In this document: piece by piece, positions 21,507 to 30,030 of the stretch | Numbering within the stretch: the first letter of the stretch is position 1 | Layout of the letters: every line of letters begins with the position of its first letter | Assembly (NCBI GenBank): GCA_041661865.1 | Contig: JBAZTO010000039.1 | Location: 1 to 40,547, forward strand | From: JBAZTO01 sp041661865 | GTDB taxonomy: Bacteria > Planctomycetota > Phycisphaerae > SM23-33 | Direction of reading: 5' to 3' | DNA: 40,547 nucleotides | Notes under the pieces: model-generated | Told to the model about the DNA's origin: nothing | Database searches by the model: none | Seen by the model: the letters and a program-made list of their open reading frames with translations, nothing else | Position numbers and translations under genes: made by a program

Positions 21507-23990
21507 TCAGAGTCGGTAACGCTCCAACAGTGTCTTGACCTTGCCGGCTGACTCGTCGAGCAACTCGATGCGGAAGTGACCAATGCCCAATCGGCATAGC
21601 TCGCCGAGGCCCTCGATACGGGCGGGCTGGTCGGCGTAGATAGTGTTGCGGCAGCGATTCTCGGCCAGGAGGGTGTGGCGGGCGCCGTTGCGATCCTGGA
21701 GCCCCGTGACTTTGCCGCCGCGGCACTGTCGCCGGCAGCGGGCCTGGGGCGAACTATCCAGGCCACCGTCACCGCCAAGCCATGCGGCGAAGGTGCAGTG
21801 CTCGGTATGGAACAGGGGGCTGTGATGGCAGGCGAGCACTTCCAGGGCTGACGCGGGGAAATGCTTCAACAAGCCGCCCAGGGACGCGGGCGGCAGGTCA
21901 TAGCCGGGCGTGATCCGCGTCAGGCCCCAGGTGGCGGCCAGGGCGGCGGACAGTTCATTGGCCAGGTTCAGGCTGGCGTCGCCGATGAGCGGGACTTGCG
22001 GGCAACGTTCCCTGAGGATCGCAAGGGCGGCGAGATTGCGGACCAGCATCGCCACTGGCCCAAGGGCAAGCAGGGCCTCCAGGTCGCTCTCCTCGCCCGA
22101 CCGCATGATCCGGGCCGTGGCCAGCCCCATCGCCAGTGACGCGGACTTGCCGATGGCGAAGGCCTCGCGGGCATCGGCCGAGCGGGGCAGGTCGCAGTAG
22201 ATTGTGCCCATGCCCTCGGCACTGCCCGGCCCCTGCTGCCAATCGGCGGCGGCCCGCACCTGTTCCAGGCTGCGAACAAGCAGGTGAAGCGACGGGCGAT
22301 TGCGCGGCACGTCGCTGTTGGCTTGCATCGCCGATTGAAGCGTGCGGCGGATGTCGTCCAGCGCCGACGGCTGGGCCACGGGATGCATGCCGGCGGCCTG
22401 CTGAGCCTGATAAAGCGCCTCGGCGGCCTTGCGTCGCAGATCGTTGAGGATGCTGGCGGGCACCACGACCGGGGCTGACTCCGCCGGGCCCGCCGCGGTC
22501 AGCAGCGTCACCTCGGCCAGTTCAAAGGGCGTCTGCCCCAGCCGGCCCAGCTGCTGGCGGAGCAGGTCCAGGGTCAACGGCTGGTGTTCGGCGGGCGCCA
22601 GCGGGCCTGCCCATCGCTCCTCGGCGCAGCGCCCGGATGCGTCGGTGAAGCGGACCACAAGCTCGCCGCCCACCTCGACGCGCACGGCCGCATGGATCTT
22701 CTGCCGGTGGACGACGATGTCGCGGGCATAGCTGGAGGTCAATCGCCGATGCACGGCCGGGTCGTCGCTCTTCCACACCTCGTCGCCGGCTGAGACGGTA
22801 GAGAGTTTCAGGTCGCCGGCCCCGAAAGTCAGTTCGTATCGGCCGCCGCCACAGGGCCGGACCGAATAGACGCGCCCGCCTTGCTCGGTGGAACTTTCTC
22901 CGCAGCCGAAGACCACGCCGTCGCCACCTTTGAGCGGCGGGTCGATTGTCCTGGCATCGCCGCCCGGCCCGGCGGAGGGGAGAGCCTGGATCATCAGGCC
23001 CGCCGGGCTCTTGCCGACGACGGTCCCGACCCGCACGCCGCGACTGTCGGGATAGAGCCCATGCACCAGACTGCCGTGGTCGGCGCCCTTGAGGAACCCG
23101 TGGCAAAAGCCGCGGCTGAAACCCTCGGCCAGTTCCTGCTCCTGCTCGTGGGACAATCTGAATGCCTTGCCCGCAGCCGCGGCGTCGATGGCGGCGCGGT
23201 AGATGCCCGTGGCGGCGGCGACGTACTGGGGGCTCTTGAGCCGGCCTTCGATCTTCAGCCCCGCGACGCCGAGTCTGACCAGGTCAGCCACCAGGTCATG
23301 GGCGGCCAGGTCGCGTGGGCTGAGCAGGTATCGTCGGTCCTGGGTGTCGATGACCTTGCCGTCGACGATCAGCTCATACGGCAATCGGCAGGCCTGGGCG
23401 CACTGGCCGCGATTGGCCGATCGTCCCATCAGCGCCCCGCTGGCCTGGCACTGGCCGCTGTAGGACATGCACAGCGCGCCGTGGACGAAGACTTCCAGCT
23501 CCAGGTCGGTGGCGGCGGCGATGGCGGCGATCTCGGGCAGCGGCAATTCCCGCGGCAGGATGACGCGCGTGACGCCCATTGCCTTGAGAAGGTCCATCGC
23601 GCGCGGGTGCGAGAGCGTCATTTGCGTCGAGGCGTGGAGCGGCAGCGAAGGAGCCAATGCATGCACCAGGGCCGCCAGGCCCAGGTCCTGGACGATCACC
23701 GCGTCGGCGCCGGCCTGGGCGATGGCAGCGGCATAGTCCGCCGCGCGGCCCAGTTCCTCGGGGAAGATCAGCGTATTGAACGCGACGTAGCCCCTGACGT
23801 TGTGGCGGTGGAGAAAGTCCATGACCGCCGGCAATTCATCGAGGGCGAAGTTGACCGCGCGACGGCGGGCGTTGAAGTCGCCCAGGCCGAAGTAGACCGC
23901 GTCGGCCCCGTTGGCCACCGCGGCCCGCAGGGATTCCCAATGGCCGGCCGGGGCCAGCAGTTCGGTCGTGTGTTCCTGTTTTGACGACAT
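21507..23990 (-). CDS. U32 family protein, RlhA/YdcP-like
   Basis: An 827-residue member of the U32 'peptidase' family, now known to include RNA hydroxylases; RlhA (YdcP) hydroxylates 23S rRNA C2501 in E. coli. The N-terminal TIM-barrel part begins ELLAPAGHWESLRAAVANGA and has DAVYFGLGDFNAR. The family signature EVFVHGALCMSYSGQCQAS is followed by NRGQCAQACRLPYEL and the KIEGRLKSPQYV segment. A long DUF3656-type C-terminal region ends with a second cysteine cluster (ARCRRQCRGG), probably an iron-sulfur site. It is longer than E. coli RlhA (about 650). Start ATG 23990; transcribed divergently from anmK from a shared AT-rich 100-bp region. Confidence 0.85.
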   Translation of the reverse strand: MSSKQEHTTELLAPAGHWESLRAAVANGADAVYFGLGDFNARRRAVNFALDELPAVMDFLHRHNVRGYVAFNTLIFPEELGRAADYAAAIAQAGADAVIVQDLGLAALVHALAPSLPLHASTQMTLSHPRAMDLLKAMGVTRVILPRELPLPEIAAIAAATDLELEVFVHGALCMSYSGQCQASGALMGRSANRGQCAQACRLPYELIVDGKVIDTQDRRYLLSPRDLAAHDLVADLVRLGVAGLKIEGRLKSPQYVAAATGIYRAAIDAAAAGKAFRLSHEQEQELAEGFSRGFCHGFLKGADHGSLVHGLYPDSRGVRVGTVVGKSPAGLMIQALPSAGPGGDARTIDPPLKGGDGVVFGCGESSTEQGGRVYSVRPCGGGRYELTFGAGDLKLSTVSAGDEVWKSDDPAVHRRLTSSYARDIVVHRQKIHAAVRVEVGGELVVRFTDASGRCAEERWAGPLAPAEHQPLTLDLLRQQLGRLGQTPFELAEVTLLTAAGPAESAPVVVPASILNDLRRKAAEALYQAQQAAGMHPVAQPSALDDIRRTLQSAMQANSDVPRNRPSLHLLVRSLEQVRAAADWQQGPGSAEGMGTIYCDLPRSADAREAFAIGKSASLAMGLATARIMRSGEESDLEALLALGPVAMLVRNLAALAILRERCPQVPLIGDASLNLANELSAALAATWGLTRITPGYDLPPASLGGLLKHFPASALEVLACHHSPLFHTEHCTFAAWLGGDGGLDSSPQARCRRQCRGGKVTGLQDRNGARHTLLAENRCRNTIYADQPARIEGLGELCRLGIGHFRIELLDESAGKVKTLLERYRL

Positions 23991-24090
23991 TATGCGGATG
24001 CCTTCTGTTCCCGCAGCCTAATATAGCATAAAATGCCCGCGACCCTGAGTGGCTCGTGTCGAGCTTTGGGGCAGGCAAGAGGACCCGAAG

Positions 24091-25296
24091 GTGCATGCAC
24101 GAAAGAACATCATCGCGACGCTGGCTGGGCGAAAGACCTTGCGCGTCGCGGGCCTGATGTCCGGCACCAGCGCCGACGGCATCGACGTCGCCATTGCCGA
24201 CATCACCGCGCGAAAGGCCACGGTGCTGGCCTTCGACACCTTCGCGTACCCGCCGGCCGTCCGCAAGGCGATCTTTCGCCTCTTCCAGCCGGCCGTCTCG
24301 CAGGTGGACGAGATCTGCCACATGAATTTCGTCCTGGGCGAGCTTTTCGCCGACGCGGTCATCACGCTGGCCAACCGCAGCGGGCTGGGCCTGTCGAGCA
24401 TCGACCTGATCGGCTCCCACGGCCAGACCATCTATCACATCCCCACCGGCCGTCGCATGAGCGGCCCGCTCAGCCGGCGCGTGCGATCGACGTTCCAGAT
24501 CGCCGAGCCCAGCGTCATCGCCGAGCGGACGGGCATCACCACGGTGGCCGACTTCCGCCCGCGCGACATCGCCGCCGGAGGGCTGGGCGCGCCGCTGGTG
24601 CCCTTTGCCGATTACTTCCTCTTCCGCCATGCCCGCAAAGGCCGGGCGATCCAGAACATCGGCGGCATCGCCAACGTGACTTATCTGCCTCCCGGCGGCG
24701 GGATCGAGTCGGTGCTGGCCTTCGATACCGGGCCGGGCAACATGATTATCGACCGCGTCACCTGCCTGGCCACCGGCGGCAAGATGAACTTCGACGTCCA
24801 GGGCAAGCTGTCCCGCCGGGGCAAGGTCGTCGCGCCGCTGCTGGCCCGGCTGATGCGGCATGCCTTTCTGCGACGCAAGCCGCCCAAGACCACCGGGCGG
24901 GAGGATTTCGGCACGCAGTTCACCGACAAGCTTTACGCCCGCGCGATGGCCCAGGGCCTGGCGCCGCTGGACGTGCTGGCCACGGTGACGGCCTTCACCG
25001 CCGCGAGCATCACGCAGGCTTACCGGCGGTACCTGGGCGGGACGGTCGACGAGGTGATCCTCTGCGGCGGCGGGGAGTGGAACAAGACGCTGGTGGAGAT
25101 GATCACGCAACAGCTCGCGCCCGCGCGCGTGTGTCTCATGAGCGAACTGGGGATCGACGGCGACGCCAAGGAGGCCCTGTCGTTCGCGATCCTGGCCCGG
25201 CAGACGATTCTGGGCCTGGCCAACAACGTGCCGTCGGCCACCGGGGCCGACCACGCCGCCGTCTGCGGCAAGATCATCCCAGGAAGGATCCGATGA
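24091..25296 (+). CDS. anmK: Anhydro-N-acetylmuramic acid kinase
   Basis: AnmK hydrolyses the 1,6-anhydro ring of anhydro-MurNAc and phosphorylates it to MurNAc-6-phosphate during peptidoglycan recycling. Family landmarks: GLMSGTSADGIDVAIADI near the N-terminus, LIGSHGQTIYHIP, ERTGITTVADFRPRDIAAGG, LNIGG-type IQNIGGIANVTYLP, and AFDTGPGNMIID; the C-terminal ILCGGGEWN completes the ASKHA fold. I prefer GTG 24091 (401 residues) because AAGAGGA lies seven bases upstream; GTG 24049 would add 14 unconserved residues. The TGA overlaps the murQ ATG (ATGA), so the two are translationally coupled and their reactions are consecutive. Confidence 0.95.
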   Translation: MHARKNIIATLAGRKTLRVAGLMSGTSADGIDVAIADITARKATVLAFDTFAYPPAVRKAIFRLFQPAVSQVDEICHMNFVLGELFADAVITLANRSGLGLSSIDLIGSHGQTIYHIPTGRRMSGPLSRRVRSTFQIAEPSVIAERTGITTVADFRPRDIAAGGLGAPLVPFADYFLFRHARKGRAIQNIGGIANVTYLPPGGGIESVLAFDTGPGNMIIDRVTCLATGGKMNFDVQGKLSRRGKVVAPLLARLMRHAFLRRKPPKTTGREDFGTQFTDKLYARAMAQGLAPLDVLATVTAFTAASITQAYRRYLGGTVDEVILCGGGEWNKTLVEMITQQLAPARVCLMSELGIDGDAKEALSFAILARQTILGLANNVPSATGADHAAVCGKIIPGRIR

Positions 25297-26204
25297 CGCC
25301 CGACCGTTCGAAGCTGACGACCGAAAAACGCAACCCCCGCAGCGCCGACATCGACCGCCGATCGAGCCTTCAGATTGTGGATATCATCAACCGCGAGGAC
25401 GCCCGCGTGGACGTGGCGGTGGGGCGGCAGCGGCGACAGATCGCCGCGGCCATCGACCTGGTGGCCGATCGACTCTCGCGCGGCGGACGGCTTTTCTACA
25501 TCGGGGCCGGCACCAGCGGGCGCCTCGGCGTGCTGGACGCCTCCGAATGTCCGCCGACCTACGGCGTCTCGCCGACCCTGGTGCAGGGCATCATCGCCGG
25601 CGGCAAGAGGGCGCTGGTGCGGTCGGTGGAGGGCGCCGAAGACCACTTCGCCGACGGCGCTGCCGCGGTGGACCGCAAGAAGGTCGGCCCGCGCGACGTG
25701 GTGATGGGCATCGCCGCCTGCGGCGTCACGCCGTTCGTGCGGGGCGGCGTGGAACGGGCGTCGCGGCGCGGGGCCGGGACGATCTTCTTCACCTGCGCCC
25801 CCGAGGCCAAGGGCCTGCTCAAGGCCGACGTGATCATCAACCCGGTGGTCGGGCCCGAGGTCATCACCGGCTCGACCCGGATGAAGGCGGGCACGGCCAC
25901 CAAGCTGGTGCTCAACACCCTCACCACCGGCGCGATGATCCGCATGGGCAAGGTGCATGGCAACCTGATGGTGGACCTGCGAGCCACCAATGCCAAGCTC
26001 CGCGACCGCAGCGAGCGGATCGTGATGGCTGCGACGGGGCTGGAGCGACCGGCGGCCCGGCGGCTGCTGGCCCGGGCCCAGGGCAGCGTCAAGGTGGCCA
26101 TTGTGATGCATTTCCGCAAGGTCGCGGCGGCGGCGGCCGGTGAAATCCTCGAAGGCTGCGGCGGCTTTCTCCGCGCCGCACTGGATGGACGCGCGAAAAA
26201 GTAG
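25293..26204 (+). CDS. murQ: N-acetylmuramic acid 6-phosphate etherase
   Basis: MurQ cleaves the lactyl ether of MurNAc-6-phosphate to give GlcNAc-6-phosphate and D-lactate. The 303-residue SIS-domain protein matches full length, with TEKRNPRSADIDRRS at the N-terminus, the sugar-phosphate site YIGAGTSGRLGVLDASECPP, the catalytic-glutamate region EGAEDHF, and the C-terminal EVITGSTRMKAGTATKLVLN. The start at ATG 25293 is inside the ATGA junction with anmK, and AAGGA precedes it. With anmK upstream and a sugar-type symporter downstream, it forms the core of a MurNAc salvage unit. Confidence 0.96.
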   Translation: MTPDRSKLTTEKRNPRSADIDRRSSLQIVDIINREDARVDVAVGRQRRQIAAAIDLVADRLSRGGRLFYIGAGTSGRLGVLDASECPPTYGVSPTLVQGIIAGGKRALVRSVEGAEDHFADGAAAVDRKKVGPRDVVMGIAACGVTPFVRGGVERASRRGAGTIFFTCAPEAKGLLKADVIINPVVGPEVITGSTRMKAGTATKLVLNTLTTGAMIRMGKVHGNLMVDLRATNAKLRDRSERIVMAATGLERPAARRLLARAQGSVKVAIVMHFRKVAAAAAGEILEGCGGFLRAALDGRAKK

Positions 26205-26239
26205 CGAGGGTGGTGTTTGTTTCACGGAAGGCATAGCTC

Positions 26240-27799
26240 ATGGACGAGTTCTTTTCGTTGAAGGTCGGCTCGCTGGGCGGGATCGACCTGGCCATCCTGG
26301 CCGGCAGCATTGTGCTGCTGTTCCTCATCGCCTTCATCGCCGGCCGGCGCGAGCAGAGCACCAGCGACTTCTTCCTGGGCCAGCGCCACGTGCCGGCCAT
26401 CATCGCGTGCCTGTCCTTCGTGGCCACCGAGGTCAGCGCCGTCACCATCACCAACAATCCCGGCACGGGCTTTACCGAGAACCTCCAGTACCTGCAATTC
26501 TACATCGGGTCGGCGGCCTCGAAGATCTTCGTGGCCTTCCTCTTTCTGCCGGTCTTCTACCGCCACGACTGCACCAGCATCTACGAATTCCTCCGCCACC
26601 GTTTCGGCCCGCCGTCGCAGTATTCCGGCTCGGTCTTCTTCTTCCTGACCCGCCTGCTGGGCTCGGGCGTGCGGCTGCTGGCGGCCTGCTGGGCGCTGTC
26701 GATGATCCTGCACTGGTCGCTGGCCCAGACACTGCTGCTGTTCACCGCCGCCAGCATCGCGTTCATCGCTTTCGGCGGCATCAAGGCCGTGGTGTGGACG
26801 GGCACCTACCAGGCCACCGTCTTCTACCTGGCCGGGGCGGCTGTGATGATCTACCTCTTCACGCAGATCAGCGGCGGATTTGACGCCATCGGGTCGATCG
26901 CGGGCCCGGCGGGGCGGCTGAGCGTCTTTGACTTCGCGCCCGACCTCAACCGGCCGACCAGTTTCTGGGCCGGCACGGCCAATGCGTTCTTCATCGGGCT
27001 GGCGATCTTCGGCACCGACCAGGAGCTGGTGCAGCGGCTGCTGACGGTCAAGACGCGGCGATCCAGCCAGAAGGCCATCCTGGGCACCATCGTGGCCTCC
27101 TTCCCCGTGACGTTCATGTACCTGGGCATCGGCACGCTGCTGTTTGTCTTTTTCCAGCAGCACGCCGACCCCAAGTTGCCCGCGGTGGCCAAGGAAATCT
27201 TCCCCTACTACATCGGCCAGTACCTGCCCGTCGGTCTCAAGGGCCTAGTCGTGGCGGCGATCCTGCTGGCCAGCATCGACTCGCCGCTCAGTTCGCTGTC
27301 CTCCTCGTTCGTCATGGACATCTACAAGCCGCTCATTCACCGCACCGGCAGCGACAGGCACTACCTGTGGGTCTCGCGATGCGGCGTGGTCGGTTTCGGT
27401 CTCATCCTGGCCGGCATCGCGATGGCCTGCCAGCGGGCTGACAACATCCTGTGGCTGGCCTTCAAGATCATCTCCATCACCGGCGGCAGCATGCTGGGCG
27501 TTTTCCTGCTGGGCATCCTGACGGGCCGGGGGAGCAACGCCGGCAATGTGGCCGCCATGGTCATCAACGCCCTGACCATGACCGTGCTGCTGGCACTGAG
27601 CAGTTTCGGCCCCGTGGGCCTGAAGCATTTCCTCTTCTCCGGCAGCCCGGCGGCGCCGGCGGGCGAGGCGGTGCTGATCCCGCTGGCCTGGAGCTGGCTG
27701 ATCGTCATCGGCACGGGACTGACGTTCCTGCTGGCCCTTGTCCTGGGCTGGAAGTGCAGGTTCAAGGCGCCCCAGGCGGATCACCCGAAGCCGATCTAG
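26240..27799 (+). CDS. SSS family sodium:solute symporter
   Basis: A 519-residue polytopic membrane protein of the sodium:solute symporter family (SLC5-like). N-terminal features are FIAGRREQSTSDFFLGQRHV, the unwound-helix SFVATEVSAVTI, and LFLPVFYRHDCTSIYEFL; the signature-like region is TDQELVQRLLTVKT, and LASIDSPLSSLSSSFVMDIY lies in the later sodium-site helix. About 13-14 membrane helices can be counted. Its position 35 bp behind murQ suggests uptake of an amino sugar or related cell-wall fragment (inference). The TAG stop is provided by the CTAG at the left end of the palindromic element at 27796-27927. Confidence 0.92.
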   Translation: MDEFFSLKVGSLGGIDLAILAGSIVLLFLIAFIAGRREQSTSDFFLGQRHVPAIIACLSFVATEVSAVTITNNPGTGFTENLQYLQFYIGSAASKIFVAFLFLPVFYRHDCTSIYEFLRHRFGPPSQYSGSVFFFLTRLLGSGVRLLAACWALSMILHWSLAQTLLLFTAASIAFIAFGGIKAVVWTGTYQATVFYLAGAAVMIYLFTQISGGFDAIGSIAGPAGRLSVFDFAPDLNRPTSFWAGTANAFFIGLAIFGTDQELVQRLLTVKTRRSSQKAILGTIVASFPVTFMYLGIGTLLFVFFQQHADPKLPAVAKEIFPYYIGQYLPVGLKGLVVAAILLASIDSPLSSLSSSFVMDIYKPLIHRTGSDRHYLWVSRCGVVGFGLILAGIAMACQRADNILWLAFKIISITGGSMLGVFLLGILTGRGSNAGNVAAMVINALTMTVLLALSSFGPVGLKHFLFSGSPAAPAGEAVLIPLAWSWLIVIGTGLTFLLALVLGWKCRFKAPQADHPKPI

Positions 27800-27927
27800 T
27801 AGTCCTTCACAGCTAAAATTGTGAGTTTGTGCCACCCCCAAGCGTCGTGTGCTTGGGGGTGTCCGCACGGCCAAGCAAACAACGCTTGACCGTGGCACCA
27901 GCAAAATTAGTTGTGAAGGACTACTAG
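27796..27927. repeat. Complete palindromic element with terminal inverted repeats, subfamily C
   Basis: This 132-bp unit starts CTAGTAGTCCTTCACA (27796-27811) and ends with its exact complement TGTGAAGGACTACTAG (27912-27927); pairing continues imperfectly for about ten more bases. Inside are an outer GTGCCA/TGGCAC stem (27829-27834, 27893-27898), hairpin 1 CACCCCCAAGC (27833-27843) with GCTTGGGGGTG (27851-27861), and hairpin 2 CACGGCCAAGC (27866-27876) with GCTTGACCGTG (27884-27894). The left CTAG contains the symporter stop codon, and the right CTAG is shared with the next element. Confidence 0.9.
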
Positions 27928-28027
27928 TGTTGCGTCGCTCGTCAAACGATGGAGTAGGTGCCACTGCTGCGATGTTTGCAGCAGTGTCGATGCAAAGCAC
28001 GGCTGCACACGACGCAGCCGTGGCACC
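27924..28027. repeat. Paired-hairpin palindromic element, subfamily B (copy 2)
   Basis: Starts at the CTAG shared with the preceding element and has the same parts as the 20.1-kb copy: GCTCGTCAAACG arm, outer GGTGCCA (27957-27963) and TGGCACC (28021-28027), hairpin 1 CACTGCTGC/GCAGCAGTG (27962-27970, 27978-27986; loop GATGTTT) and hairpin 2 CACGGCTGC/GCAGCCGTG (27998-28006, 28014-28022; loop ACACGAC). The spacer between hairpins is the least conserved part. Confidence 0.85.
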
Positions 28028-28121
28028 CAACCCGCAGTTTCAACATTGACGGAATATTAGGGCCTTGTTTTCGAGGTCGTTGTGAAATCATAATCCCCCT
28101 CACAGATAAAGGAGTCTCCGC

Positions 28122-29972
28122 ATGCCCGCCAAGTCACTGCTCATCCCGGTCAAGAAATGCGTCGCCCGGAGTGGTCGATTCCGCTGGCCCGCCCGCAGCG
28201 TACTGGCCACGGCCCGCGTGGCCGACGTCGTGCCGCTGGGCCAACTCGCCGAGGACTTGAAGAAGCACGCCGGCTCGAAGGCCTGCCTGGAAGGCAACGC
28301 CTTGGGCCCCGCGGCGGTGCGAGTCCGTCGAGACGCGGCGATCAAGGGCGCCGAGCAGTACCGCCTGGTCGTCGGGGCCGACGGGGTCACGATCTCCGCC
28401 TCCACCGACGCCGGCGCCTACTACGGCCTCCAGACGTTGCGGGAACTGGTGAGGATTCACGGGCGATCGTTGCCGGCCTGCGTGATCGACGACCAGCCGG
28501 ACTTCGCGCGGCGCGGCGTGTACCAGGACTGCTCGCGCGGCAAGGTGCCCACGCTGGAAACGCTCAAGGCGCTCGTCGAACGCCTGGGCGCCTGGAAGAT
28601 CAACGAACTCCAGCTCTACGTGGAGAACGTCTTTTCCTACAAGCGGCACCCCGACATCGGCAAGGGCTACAGCCCGCTGACGAGCGAGGAAATCCTCGCC
28701 CTCCAGGAACATTGCAAGGAGCATCACATCAGGCTGGTGGGCTCGCTGGCCAGCTTCGGCCACCTGGAGAAGGTTCTGTGCCTGCCGCAGTATCGCAACC
28801 TGGCGGAGATTGCCGAGGGTAAGGGCCCGCAGGGCGGCTCGACGCTGTGCCCGACCGATCCGCGTTCGGTCAAGCTGGTGGGGGAGTGGTACGAGGAGTT
28901 CGTGCCGCTCTTCGAGGCCGTTGACTTCAACGTCTGCTGCGACGAGACCTCGCCGCTGGACGTGGGACGGAGCAAGGCCAAGGCCGCCAAGGTCGGCGGC
29001 GGGCGGCTGTACCTGGACTTCCTGCTCAAGATTCGCCAGCTTTGCCACAAGCACGGCAAGCGGATGAACGCCTGGTCGGACATCATCCTCCAGCACAAGG
29101 AACTGCTGAAAGACGTGCCCCGGGACATCGTCATGCTGAACTGGGCCTATGAGCCCAACCACTGGCGCATGGGCCGGACCAACGAGATCGCCCGCGCCGG
29201 CCTGCCCCTGGTGGTCTGCCCGGGCACCAGCAGTTGGGCGACGCACGGCAGCCGCCTGGGCGTGGCCATCGCCAACGTGGCCAACTTCGCCGCCCAGGGG
29301 CGTCGCTGGGGCGCCGAAGGCATGCTCAACACCGACTGGGGCGACGGAGGGCATCGCAACTTCATGGGCGTGAGCCTGCACAGTTTTGCCCACGGGGCGG
29401 CCCATTCGTGGCACGGCCGCGGCGTCGACGACAAGAGCTTCACCGATGCGTTCTGCTTCCATGTCTTTGGCCAGAACAACTCCAGGCTCGCCGGCAGCCT
29501 GCGCGCGCTGGGAGGGACGTACTGCGTCTGCTCGGACAACTATGTCAACTCCTGTGCCCTCTACACGAGCCTGGTCGAGCCGCTGGTCCTTCCCGAAGGC
29601 GGGAAAGGCCGCATTGACGAGACCAAGCCCGCCGGCCTCAGGCAGATCATCCGCCAGCTCTCCGACGAGAAGATCTGGCCGCTGCCGCCCAAGGACATGG
29701 GAGGGTTCGAGGCCCTGGCGCTGATGGAGTTCTCGGTGGCGGCGCGGATGGACGTCCTGGCCTGTCGGCGGGCGCTGGCGGCCAAGGATCTGCGGGCCGG
29801 CAAGGCCGTGGCGGCCAAGGAATTCCAGGCCCTGGCGGCGGACATGCACGAGCTGGCCGGCGATTTCAAGGGGCTGTGGCTGGCCCGCAACAAGCCTTCA
29901 CGCCTGAAGGACAACCTGGACCTGATGAGCCGGGCGGAAACTGAAAGCCGCCGCCTGGCGACGGCGAAATAA
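28122..29972 (+). CDS. Glycoside hydrolase family 20 (beta-N-acetylhexosaminidase-like)
   Basis: A 616-residue GH20-type enzyme. The N-terminal GH20b-like domain ends with YYGLQTLRELVRIHG, followed by the TIM-barrel opening IDDQPDFARRGVYQDCSRGK and INELQLYVENVFSY. The catalytic Asp-Glu pair is in NVCCDETSPLD (Asp274, Glu275). GH20 enzymes release terminal GlcNAc or GalNAc by substrate-assisted catalysis. No secretion signal is seen, so it may act in the cytoplasm on imported fragments, which fits the anmK-murQ-symporter neighbours. Start ATG 28122 has AAAGGAG seven bases upstream. The C-terminal 150 residues are helical with no recognised domain. Exact substrate unknown. Confidence 0.85.
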   Translation: MPAKSLLIPVKKCVARSGRFRWPARSVLATARVADVVPLGQLAEDLKKHAGSKACLEGNALGPAAVRVRRDAAIKGAEQYRLVVGADGVTISASTDAGAYYGLQTLRELVRIHGRSLPACVIDDQPDFARRGVYQDCSRGKVPTLETLKALVERLGAWKINELQLYVENVFSYKRHPDIGKGYSPLTSEEILALQEHCKEHHIRLVGSLASFGHLEKVLCLPQYRNLAEIAEGKGPQGGSTLCPTDPRSVKLVGEWYEEFVPLFEAVDFNVCCDETSPLDVGRSKAKAAKVGGGRLYLDFLLKIRQLCHKHGKRMNAWSDIILQHKELLKDVPRDIVMLNWAYEPNHWRMGRTNEIARAGLPLVVCPGTSSWATHGSRLGVAIANVANFAAQGRRWGAEGMLNTDWGDGGHRNFMGVSLHSFAHGAAHSWHGRGVDDKSFTDAFCFHVFGQNNSRLAGSLRALGGTYCVCSDNYVNSCALYTSLVEPLVLPEGGKGRIDETKPAGLRQIIRQLSDEKIWPLPPKDMGGFEALALMEFSVAARMDVLACRRALAAKDLRAGKAVAAKEFQALAADMHELAGDFKGLWLARNKPSRLKDNLDLMSRAETESRRLATAK

Positions 29973-30030
29973 CGGCCGCCAAGCGCCTATGATAAACCGT
30001 GCGTCCCGCATTGGCGGGAAAGGATGAGGC

